Shown here piece after piece: positions 37,189 to 45,988 of a stretch of DNA of 64,000 bases; the first letter of the stretch is position 1, and each line of letters starts with the position of its first letter. The position numbers and the translations under genes were made by a program. Location: NCBI GenBank assembly GCA_032719365.1, contig CM064863.1:21275137-21339136 (forward strand), in the 5' to 3' direction. A model generated the notes under the pieces. The model had not been told where the DNA came from. It saw only the letters and a program-made list of their open reading frames with translations, and ran no database searches. Source of the DNA: Prinsepia uniflora (Eukaryota > Streptophyta > Magnoliopsida > Rosales > Rosaceae).

Positions 37189-38193
37189 ATGCCTCCGAGA
37201 CGTGGACCCTCTCCACGACCTGAAGAAGAAACGGCGAGGGGAACTGAGAGTATTACGATTGAGCGATCCCAGCGGCTCGGAGCTACTACTTTTAGTGGCA
37301 GGGCTGATCCTGAGGAAGCCCAGAGGTGGATCACGAGACTTGAGCGGATCTTTGCAGTAATGCATTGCCCGCCGGAGGAGCGAGTGTTGGCTACATTTTT
37401 ACTGGATGGTGTGGCGTATGAGTGGTGGTATACCCTCGAGTTGTCTGGTTGGGATGCCCATACTGTGACCTGGGAGATGTTTCGGGAGAGATTCCTAGAT
37501 CAGTACTATCCTCGTTCTTTCCGAGATGTCAAGGAGGCTGAATTTCTGCAGCTTCAACAAGGGAATCTGACAGTGGCTGAGTACGAACAGAAATTCCAGA
37601 TGTTATCTCGGTTTGCTCCTGCGTTCGTGGCTACTGAAGCCGAGAAGTGTCGTAGATTTGAATTTGGCCTGCGAGGTGAGATTCGTGCCATCGTGACGGC
37701 TGGATCATTCACTACTCTCCAGGAGTTGTCGGACGCAGCAGTAAGGGTTGAGGCGAGTTTGCCGGTGCGACGCCGGGAGCCATCTTTTTCTGGAGCTTCG
37801 AGCCAGCGGACACCGAAGAGAGGTAACTTCGGTGGAGCATCGTCGTCGGGCGATGATCGTTTCGGTAGACCTGGTAGTTTCCAGAGTTCAGGATTCCGGG
37901 GTTACCGAGCACAACCGACTCTGCAAGCTAGTGTGACGTCTGTTGCGTCGACAGGGCGACCAGGTCTTTCTGGTCGGGATGTTTGTTTTTACTGCGGAGA
38001 GCGTGGTCATTTCCGACGTGAGTGTCCACTGTTGCCACAGGAAGGTGGTGTAGGTCGAGGAGTAGCGGAGCCTGGACAGAGTACAGCGTCAGGGACAGCG
38101 GGCACTAGAGGAGGTGGTGGAGCCACTAGTAGTTCGAGGGGACGTGGTAGAGCGTCGGGATCTCAGGCCCGAGTGTTCTCGATGACTCAGTAG
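37189..38193 (+). CDS. gag: Retrotransposon Gag polyprotein with CCHC zinc knuckle
   Basis: This is the capsid/nucleocapsid protein of the TR-GAG element, which would package element RNA into cytoplasmic particles. It has 334 residues from the ATG at 37189, 95 bases after the PBS; the frame stays open a little upstream without another ATG. The N-terminus is basic and proline-rich (MPPRRGPSPRP). Residues about 30-190 are the typical Ty3 capsid fold, with AQRWITRLERIF, the EWWYTL block, FRERFLDQYYP and LTVAEYEQKF. A Ser/Gly/Arg-rich linker leads to a perfect CX2CX4HX4C knuckle (C266, C269, H274, C279) and a Gly/Arg/Ser tail. The TAG stop comes where related polyproteins run on into protease; after it the sequence has only a stop-broken trace of that region. 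It is intact, so it may still be functional. Confidence 0.95.
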   Translation: MPPRRGPSPRPEEETARGTESITIERSQRLGATTFSGRADPEEAQRWITRLERIFAVMHCPPEERVLATFLLDGVAYEWWYTLELSGWDAHTVTWEMFRERFLDQYYPRSFRDVKEAEFLQLQQGNLTVAEYEQKFQMLSRFAPAFVATEAEKCRRFEFGLRGEIRAIVTAGSFTTLQELSDAAVRVEASLPVRRREPSFSGASSQRTPKRGNFGGASSSGDDRFGRPGSFQSSGFRGYRAQPTLQASVTSVASTGRPGLSGRDVCFYCGERGHFRRECPLLPQEGGVGRGVAEPGQSTASGTAGTRGGGGATSSSRGRGRASGSQARVFSMTQ

Positions 38194-38831
38194 GAGGTTC
38201 AGTCGGCACCAGATGTGGGGACAGGTACTTGTATTATCCTTGATTGTGTTGTACCCAGTTTTGTTGTTGGATCCCAGGGTAGAGTCTAGGATTTTCCCTA
38301 GGTGACCTCGGGAGTGTTACAGTGAGTTCCGTGGAAGGATGACAGAGGGAATAGGAAAGGAGTGACTATAACTGATCGATATGAGGTTATTGAAGGAGAG
38401 AACCCACAAGCTAGAGTTTGCCTTTAGGACTTTGTAGATTTATTCCGATAGTGGCCGAAGTAGCAGCCGAGGGAGATAGGTGTTTGATTGTCTGGGTTAG
38501 TATCCGAGTTGGTTTTGGGAAAGGTGAGGTGGTAGTACGTGAGGATGTACTCTGTGAATTCTATTGGGTACTCCATATGAGGTATTTTAAAATATCTTCG
38601 TTTTCTGTTCATAGAGTTTCCCTTGCGTACACCATACAGTTGTTACGGAGAGAGGGTTGGCCGTGGTAATAGTAGTTAGGGATGGTGTGAAATACCCAAG
38701 GTGGAGATGATAGACAGGAAACCTAGGAGAAGTTGTTGTTGACCTAGTAGTGCTTACTGGGTAGGAGACCCCTAGATGTCGGGAACTAGTTGTGGATTCT
38801 CGGGGACGAAATTCTTTTTAGGTGGGTAGAT
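38194..38831 (+). mobile_element. TR-GAG 3' internal non-coding region and polypurine tract
   Basis: The first 100 bases look like the degraded junction of gag with protease. The block at 38361-38410 is nearly identical to family A (14516-14570 and 613-670). The end holds a CGGGGACGAAATTC block and the polypurine tract AGGTGGGTAGA just before the LTR at 38832. No pol domain is present. Confidence 0.8.
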
Positions 38832-41820
38832 TGTAATGACCCGTCTCAGAAATTAAAGTTTAGATAGTGATTAAGATGTGATTAATGCGCTTAAACGGTG
38901 GTTAGTTGGTCTCGTTGGGGGTCGTTAGGGTAGAATGACGATTTTACCCTTGGTTTGGGCAAAACGTTGACTTTTAGTTCGGATGGTCAAATGGACTTTG
39001 ACCAGTGACCAGGACGTATTTTAGGACGTCACGAATCCGTAGGCAGGTGGCATGCCCGATTCCGACATCCGAGGAGGAAGTTATGATGTTCGGACGGTTG
39101 GGGGCATAACCGTAATTTGGTTAAAATAGGGGGAAAAGTTGACTTTTTGTACAAACGGGTTTTGGTATGTTGACCTAGGACCGTCAGATAGATGTCATCG
39201 TCCTGAGTTCGATGACAGGCGGCACGTGTTCATCAGACTTACGAGGTGTGAGTTACGGGTCTAAAACGGTAAGGGTAAAATCGTAATTTTGACTTAAAAT
39301 GAGGGGTCTTTTGGTTGTCTGGGGATTTGTGCATAGAGAGGGACAGATGGATGGCTGGGATTGGGCCATTTGTGAGAGAATGGAGAGGATTGGTGACATG
39401 TGGCAAGTGTGTAGTGGGTTCTACACAATTGTGCACTGGTCCAGTAATTTGGGACTTAAAGGTGCAGTGTTCGTGTTCTTCAAACCAGAGTGAAACAGAG
39501 AGGGAGATCGGGGAAAAATTAGATGGTGGCTGAGAGTGTTGGTGAGGTTGTGAGTGTGTGAGAGTGATCAGAGGGTGGAAGAGTGAACTGGTGAGCGGTT
39601 GGGGGAGTGAAATCGTGCAAGAACACGGTGGTCGGGGCAGTCGGTTTTCAGAGAAAAACTGGGAGGAAGCAGGGAGGTTGTGAGAAATCGTGGCGGTGGT
39701 GGCCGTGTACGGTGCACTTGGGCTCGTGGTGGTGTCGTGAAGGGTGAAAGGAGTCGACCAGCCCCAGCGGAGCTTACGACGGCGACAGAAGGACAGGTAA
39801 TCCCTCATCCCTATATCTTTGCTCTGTTTTGCCGCCAAGTTTCAAAGTGGAAGTTGTGAGTTTAGGGGTTGAATCGAAGAGTCTAGGGAGGTCTAGGGGA
39901 CTCAGTTGAGGCCCAGGAGTCCTCTGGTTGTGCTGCCGTGACGGGAGGTGCACAGTGGAGGTTGGAGTGACGGAGAGTACTCTGTGTGCTCTGTTTTGCC
40001 GTCGATGCTCGAACTGAAAGTAGTGAAGTTTGGGGTAGAGACGACGGTTATGGTGAGTGGTGTGAAGTTCAGAGAGGTCTTAGGAAGCGTTTGGGATAGC
40101 CACCGTGACGGGGGAAGACCTGGGTGGCCGGAGAAGGAAACAGAGCCGTGTACGGGTTTTCTTTCGAGCTTCAGTCGATGAGAATGGTGAAGAAAGGGAG
40201 GAAAAGGATGGTCGGACGGCAGAGAACCATTCTCTCCAGTTCAGGTTGCAGAACTGGTACGAACCGGGTCGACGTGAGGAAGACGGTGGCACTGTAGCTA
40301 GCGCGTGAGGGCCACGCGCAGCCACTTTGGGTGACGCGTGGGGGCGCGTGCCTCGGTTCAGGGGAAAACGGTCAACATGGTTTTTGGTCTAGGAGTTGTG
40401 TTGAGTCCATTGGAATTGGTTTCGGGTTAATCGGACGTCGAATCGAAGTAGTTCCGCGAGGGTGAAGGTTTAGGATTTCAATTCGTTACGTTTAGGACCC
40501 GAGGATTTTTTGGGGAATGTAGGTGGATCCTTGTGGATATGTTAGTAATGTACTTTAGCGGTTGTTGATAGGATCGGGGCTTCCTGAGGAAGCTGAGGAA
40601 CGTGCAGGACGTTCGGGACGCGATTGAGGGATCGGTACTGTGAGTGGACCCCTTCTCTAAACAAGAGCATGCATAACTGATTTTAACTACTTTTTTATGG
40701 TTTTACATGTGATTTCATGATTGTTAAATATGTGATGTTGGTTTTACATAATTGCACATTTTTCAAGAAAGTACGTATTTGGCACGTTTTACGAGAAACG
40801 TTTGGATTCTAATTTTGATGCCATTGGGGTTTTCAAACGATAAGTGATTTTCAATGATTATAAGGGATTTTGGAATGTGATTGCAATGATTAGGGTTTTC
40901 GGTTTTAAAATCGGATTTTGAGAATCGAGATTTGATTTTAAAGTTGAAAAGTGGATTTCCGGATTTGGGTTCGGAATGACGGTTCTGGACGCCGGAAGGG
41001 CTTCGGACCGGTGATTTCGGATTCGGGTTTGGATGTGGATGTAGAAATGATTTTCAACTAGTTTTGATTGGATTTGCTAGATCTGGTTATTGGGTTTAAA
41101 GACCCGGATATTGTGATTGACGGGGGACGGGCCCGGATTGGGTTTAAAGACCCGGATCGAGTTTAAAGACTCGGGAGTTTAAAGACTCGGATATATTGAT
41201 ATTTCCCCCGTAGGCCTGTTGAGTTTAAAGACTCGGGAGTTTAAAGACTCGGATAGGTCCAGCAGGTTGATATCCATGGTTTATGATACGGTTTTATGAT
41301 GCTTATGATATGGTTTCTATAACTGTTTTATAGTGTTTTTGTTCTTATGGTGAGGTTATGTGAATTATACTGTTTTTAAAATGATTCTGTAAATGTTTTA
41401 TGGCGATTGATTGATAATTGTCTTCATAAACTGGGTTATGCATGTGGTTTCAAAACGGATGGGCTAAAACTCGGTTTTCTTATAAATGGTTTTGGAAACT
41501 TTTCTTTTAATTATGGTCCACTCACACCCTCTGTTTTTAATTGCCCTCCAGGTTGTGGAGCTAGCGCGGGGTTCCGGCGTAGAGGCAACGTCTGAGGCAT
41601 AGAAGTCACGAATGGGATCCCGGAGTGTTTTAATTTTTTCCGTGTGCGTGTACTGTTTATCGGTTTTTCGTTTCTGTGTATGTGGTACTATGCTCTGTAA
41701 ACTGTTGACTTCGGGATATGTAGTATAATTTCTCCTGTGTCTGACTGTGTTGTGTCGGAGTGTCAGACGAGAGCAGGATTTACCTCGATTTTCGGGGTGA
41801 AACCGTGGTGGGTCCTGACA
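38832..41820 (+). repeat. TR-GAG 3' LTR
   Basis: The 2,989-base LTR runs from TGTAATGACCCGTCTCAG to GGTGGGTCCTGACA and is followed by the target repeat CTCGA. It differs from the 5' LTR by scattered substitutions, a 62-base deletion at about 40178 and two fewer stem motifs (six, at 41094-41245). Bases 39678-41820 are repeated at 42741-44883. Confidence 0.92.
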
Positions 41821-41832
41821 CTCGAGGTTCAA

Positions 41833-42133
41833 TGTAAGACCCATTTCCTGGAGAGAACGGTGAACAATCCTACATTCCTGCGAGGGGGAATGGTCTGGGA
41901 GAGGATGGTGGTGTGCCTTAAAGGTGTAGGCACACACCTATCTAGCGCTAGGCCTTTTGAGAGCTCAAGTGGCTTTGGGGGGGATTGGAACCCCAAAGTT
42001 AAGCGAGTTGAGGCTGGTGCAATTCCATGATGGGTGGCCTCCTGGGAAGTTGCACCATGAGCTCCCGTAAACAAAACCGTGAGGGCGAGGCCCAAAGTGG
42101 ACAATATGGTGCTAGATGAGTCGGGTCCTGAAA
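41833..42133 (+). repeat. Cassandra LTR 1 with 5S-like promoter
   Basis: The LTR starts TGTAAGACCC and ends TCCTGAAA (TGACA mutated to TGAAA); the following PBS is also altered (TGGTATAAGAGC). The 5S-like part (about 41990-42060) has box A AAGTTAAGCG, an intermediate element TGATGGGTGG and box C CTCCTGGGAAGT. Its copy is at 44896-45196. Confidence 0.9.
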
Positions 42134-42204
42134 ATTTGGTATAAGAGCCAGACTCCGACCGGCAAGTGTGCCAGCGAGGACGCTGGGCCCTAAGGGGGGT
42201 GGAT

Positions 42205-42527
42205 TGTATGACCCGTGTCCTGGAGGGAACAGTGAACAATCCCACATTCCTGCAAGGGGGAATGGTCTAGGAGAGGATGGTGGTGTGCCTTAAAGGTGTA
42301 GGCACACACCTATCTAGCACTAGGCCTTTTGAGAGCTCAAGTGGCTTTGGGGGGGGATTGGAACCCCAAAGTTAAGCGAGTTGAGGTTGGTGTAATTCCA
42401 TGATGGGTGACCTCCTGGGAAGTTCCACCATGAGCTCCTGAAAACAAAACCGTGAGGGCGAGGCCCAAAGCGGACAATATGGTGCTAGATGAGTCGGGTC
42501 CTGACCGAGGAGGGTCGGGTCCTGACA
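42205..42527 (+). repeat. Cassandra LTR 2 with 5S-like promoter
   Basis: The LTR runs from TGTATGACCCGTGTCC to GGGTCCTGACA and is followed by a perfect PBS (42531-42542). Its 5S-like part (about 42361-42430) keeps box A, TGATGGGTGACC and CTCCTGGGAAGT. The end has a short duplication of GTCGGGTCCTGAC. Its copy is at 45268-45590. Confidence 0.92.
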
Positions 42528-42598
42528 ATTTGGTATCAGAGCCAGACTCCGACCGGGAAGTGTGTTAGCTAGGACGCTGGGTCCTAAGGGGGGTGGAT

Positions 42599-42740
42599 TG
42601 TATGACCCGTGTCTTGGAGGGAACGGTGAACAATCCCACATTCCTGCGAGGGGGAATGGTCTGGGAGAGGATGGTGGTGTGCCTTAAAGGTGTAGGCACA
42701 CACCTATCTAGCACTAGGCCTTTTGGGAGCTCAAGTGACT
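42599..42740 (+). repeat. Cassandra LTR 3, truncated by the duplication junction
   Basis: Only the first 142 bases are present; the 5S-like region is missing because TR-GAG LTR sequence begins at 42741. The full version is at 45662-45983. Confidence 0.9.
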
Positions 42741-44895
42741 TTGTGAGAAATCGTGGCGGTGGTGGCCGTGTACGGTGCACTTGGGCTCGTGGTGGTGTCG
42801 TGAAGGGTGAAAGGAGTCGACCAGCCCCAGCGGAGCTTACGACGGCGACAGAAGGACAGGTAATCCCTCATCCCTATATCTTTGCTCTGTTTTGCCGCCA
42901 AGTTTCAAAGTGGAAGTTGTGAGTTTAGGGGTTGAATCGAAGAGTCTAGGGAGGTCTAGGGGACTCAGTTGAGGCCCAGGAGTCCTCTGGTTGTGCTGCC
43001 GTGACGGGAGGTGCACAGTGGAGGTTGGAGTGACGGAGAGTACTCTGTGTGCTCTGTTTTGCCGTCGATGCTCGAACTGAAAGTAGTGAAGTTTGGGGTA
43101 GAGACGACGGTTATGGTGAGTGGTGTGAAGTTCAGAGAGGTCTTAGGAAGCGTTTGGGATAGCCACCGTGACGGGGGAAGACCTGGGTGGCCGGAGAAGG
43201 AAACAGAGCCGTGTACGGGTTTTCTTTCGAGCTTCAGTCGATGAGAATGGTGAAGAAAGGGAGGAAAAGGATGGTCGGACGGCAGAGAACCATTCTCGCC
43301 AGTTCAGGTTGCAGAACTGGTACGAACCGGGTCGACGTGAGGAAGACGGTGGCACTGTAGCTAGCGCGTGAGGGCCACGCGCAGCCACTTTGGGTGACGC
43401 GTGGGGGCGCGTGCCTCGGTTCAGGGGAAAACGGTCAACATGGTTTTTGGTCTAGGAGTTGTGTTGAGTCCATTGGAATTGGTTTCGGGTTAATCGGACG
43501 TCGAATCGAAGTAGTTCCGCGAGGGTGAAGGTTTAGGATTTCAATTCGTTACGTTTAGGACCCGAGGATTTTTTGGGGAATGTAGGTGGATCCTTGTGGA
43601 TATGTTAGTAATGTACTTTAGCGGTTGTTGATAGGATCGGGGCTTCCTGAGGAAGCTGAGGAACGTGCAGGACGTTCGGGACGCGATTGAGGGATCGGTA
43701 CTGTGAGTGGACCCCTTCTCTAAACAAGAGCATGCATAACTGATTTTAACTACTTTTTTATGGTTTTACATGTGATTTCATGATTGTTAAATATGTGATG
43801 TTGGTTTTACATAATTGCACATTTTTCAAGAAAGTACGTATTTGGCACGTTTTACGAGAAACGTTTGGATTCTGATTTTGATGCCATTGGGGTTTTCAAA
43901 CGATAAGTGATTTTCAATGATTATAAGGGATTTTGGAATGTGATTGCAATGATTAGGGTTTTCGGTTTTAAAATCGGATTTTGAGAATCGAGATTTGATT
44001 TTAAAGTTGAAAAGTGGATTTCCGGATTTGGGTTCGGAATGACGGTTCTGGACGCCGGAAGGGCTTCGGACCGGTGATTTCGGATTCGGGTTTGGATGTG
44101 GATGTAGAAATGATTTTCAACTGGTTTTGATTGGATTTGCTAGATCTGGTTATTGGGTTTAAAGACCCGGATATTGTGATTGACGGGGGACGGGCCCGGA
44201 TTGGGTTTAAAGACCCGGATCGAGTTTAAAGACTCGGGAGTTTAAAGACTCGGATATATTGATATTTCCCCCGTAGGCCTGTTGAGTTTAAAGACTCGGG
44301 AGTTTAAAGACTCGGATAGGTCCAGCAGGTTGATATCCATGGTTTATGATACGGTTTTATGATGCTTATGATATGGTTTCTATAACTGTTTTATAGTGTT
44401 TTTGTTCTTATGGTGAGGTTATGTGAATTATACTGTTTTTAAAATGATTCTGTAAATGTTTTATGGCGATTGATTGATAATTGTCTTCATAAACTGGGTT
44501 ATGCATGTGGTTTCAAAACGGATGGGCTAAAACTCGGTTTTCTTATAAATGGTTTTGGAAACTTTTCTTTTAATTATGGTCCACTCACACCCTCTGTTTT
44601 TAATTGCCCTCCAGGTTGTGGAGCTAGCGCGGGGTTCCGGCGTAGAGGCAACGTCTGAGGCATAGAAGTCACGAATGGGATCCCGGAGTGTTTTAATTTT
44701 TTCCGTGTGCGTGTACTGTTTATCGGTTTTTCGTTTCTGTGTATGTGGTACTATGCTCTGTAAACTGTTGACTTCGGGATATGTAGTATAATTTCTCCTG
44801 TGTCTGACTGTGTTGTGTCGGAGTGTCAGACGAGAGCAGGATTTACCTCGATTTTCGGGGTGAAACCGTGGTGGGTCCTGACACTCGAGGTTCAA

Positions 44896-45196
44896 TGTAA
44901 GACCCATTTCCTGGAGAGAACGGTGAACAATCCTACATTCCTGCGAGGGGGAATGGTCTGGGAGAGGATGGTGGTGTGCCTTAAAGGTGTAGGCACACAC
45001 CTATCTAGCGCTAGGCCTTTTGAGAGCTCAAGTGGCTTTGGGGGGGATTGGAACCCCAAAGTTAAGCGAGTTGAGGCTGGTGCAATTCCATGATGGGTGG
45101 CCTCCTGGGAAGTTGCACCATGAGCTCCCGTAAACAAAACCGTGAGGGCGAGGCCCAAAGTGGACAATATGGTGCTAGATGAGTCGGGTCCTGAAA
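44896..45196 (+). repeat. Cassandra LTR 1, duplicate
   Basis: This is the counterpart of 41833-42133 in the second duplication unit, with the same TGAAA end and the same altered PBS. Confidence 0.9.
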
Positions 45197-45267
45197 ATTT
45201 GGTATAAGAGCCAGACTCCGACCGGCAAGTGTGCCAGCGAGGACGCTGGGCCCTAAGGGGGGTGGAT

Positions 45268-45590
45268 TGTATGACCCGTGTCCTGGAGGGAACAGTGAAC
45301 AATCCCACATTCCTGCAAGGGGGAATGGTCTAGGAGAGGATGGTGGTGTGCCTTAAAGGTGTAGGCACACACCTATCTAGCACTAGGCCTTTTGAGAGCT
45401 CAAGTGGCTTTGGGGGGGGATTGGAACCCCAAAGTTAAGCGAGTTGAGGTTGGTGTAATTCCATGATGGGTGACCTCCTGGGAAGTTCCACCATGAGCTC
45501 CTGAAAACAAAACCGTGAGGGCGAGGCCCAAAGCGGACAATATGGTGCTAGATGAGTCGGGTCCTGACCGAGGAGGGTCGGGTCCTGACA
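45268..45590 (+). repeat. Cassandra LTR 2, duplicate
   Basis: This is the counterpart of 42205-42527 in the second unit. The 5S-like part is at about 45424-45493. Confidence 0.9.
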
Positions 45591-45661
45591 ATTTGGTATC
45601 AGAGCCAGACTCCGACCGGGAAGTGTGTTAGCTAGGACGCTGGGTCCTAAGGGGGGTGGAT

Positions 45662-45983
45662 TGTATGACCCGTGTCTTGGAGGGAACGGTGAACAATCCC
45701 ACATTCCTGCGAGGGGGAATGGTCTGGGAGAGGATGGTGGTGTGCCTTAAAGGTGTAGGCACACACCTATCTAGCACTAGGCCTTTTGGGAGCTCAAGTG
45801 ACTTTGGGGGGGATTGGAACCCCAAAGTTAAGCGAGTTGAGGCTGGTGCAATTCCATGATGGGTGACCTCCTGGGAAGTTGCACCTTGAGCTCCCGAAAA
45901 CAAAACGGTGAGAGCGAGGCCCAAAGCGGACAATATGGTGCTAGATGAGTCGGGTCCTGACCAAGGAGGGTCGGGTCCTGACA
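45662..45983 (+). repeat. Cassandra LTR 3, complete
   Basis: The 322-base LTR ends GGGTCCTGACA and is followed by the target repeat TTCAA. The 5S-like part (about 45819-45890) has AAGTTAAGCG, TGATGGGTGACC and CTCCTGGGAAGT. Confidence 0.92.
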
Positions 45984-45988
45984 TTCAA

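Larger units (their letters stand above)
33950..41820 (+). mobile_element. Gag-only LTR retrotransposon (TR-GAG type), TSD CTCGA
   Basis: This is a complete 7.9-kb element flanked by the perfect 5-bp repeat CTCGA (33945-33949 and 41821-41825). It has LTRs of 3,131 and 2,989 bases, a tRNA-iMet PBS (37083-37094), one intact gag gene (37189-38193), a non-coding 3' internal part and a polypurine tract before the second LTR. The internal domain is only 1.75 kb and lacks protease, reverse transcriptase and integrase, so the element could supply Gag but would need Pol in trans. Terminal-repeat elements that keep only gag have been described in plants as TR-GAG. Its 3' LTR is partly included in a later tandem duplication. 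Confidence 0.93.
39678..42740 (+). repeat. 3,063-bp tandem duplication, unit 1
   Basis: The unit holds the last 2.1 kb of the TR-GAG 3' LTR, the target repeat, and two and a half Cassandra LTRs. It is followed at once by an almost identical unit. The junction shares TTG (39678-39680, 42741-42743, 45804-45806), which points to microhomology at the breakpoint. I saw three substitutions between the units: 40235/43298, 40811/43874 and 41060/44123. Confidence 0.95.
42741..45803 (+). repeat. 3,063-bp tandem duplication, unit 2
   Basis: This is the second unit, offset from the first by exactly 3,063 bases throughout. It starts in the middle of the TR-GAG LTR (TTGTGAGAAATCGTGG) directly after the truncated third Cassandra LTR. 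The near identity shows a much later event than either insertion, or an assembly duplication. Confidence 0.95.
41833..45983 (+). mobile_element. Cassandra TRIM retrotransposon, three-LTR multimer, TSD TTCAA, partly duplicated
   Basis: Cassandra elements are small non-coding LTR retrotransposons whose LTRs carry a 5S-rRNA-like promoter. Here the order is LTR (41833-42133), internal (71 bases), LTR (42205-42527), internal (71 bases), and the start of a third LTR (42599-42740). The 3,063-bp duplication then intervenes and the series repeats: 44896-45196, 45268-45590, 45662-45983. The whole is flanked by TTCAA (41828-41832 and 45984-45988), which shows one insertion of a three-LTR element before the duplication. 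The internal parts contain only a tRNA-iMet PBS and a GGGGGGTGGA polypurine tract. Confidence 0.93.

Noticed and set aside
41990..42060. Possible genuine 5S rRNA gene
   Set aside because: Only the internal promoter part and nearby bases resemble 5S rRNA, and they sit within TG...CA LTRs with PBS and polypurine tract. This is the hallmark of Cassandra, not a 5S gene.
41829..42245. A 138-codon minus-strand frame and similar frames in each Cassandra unit
   Set aside because: They run antisense through a non-coding TRIM LTR and its 5S-like promoter. Repetition comes from LTR multiplicity and the tandem duplication.
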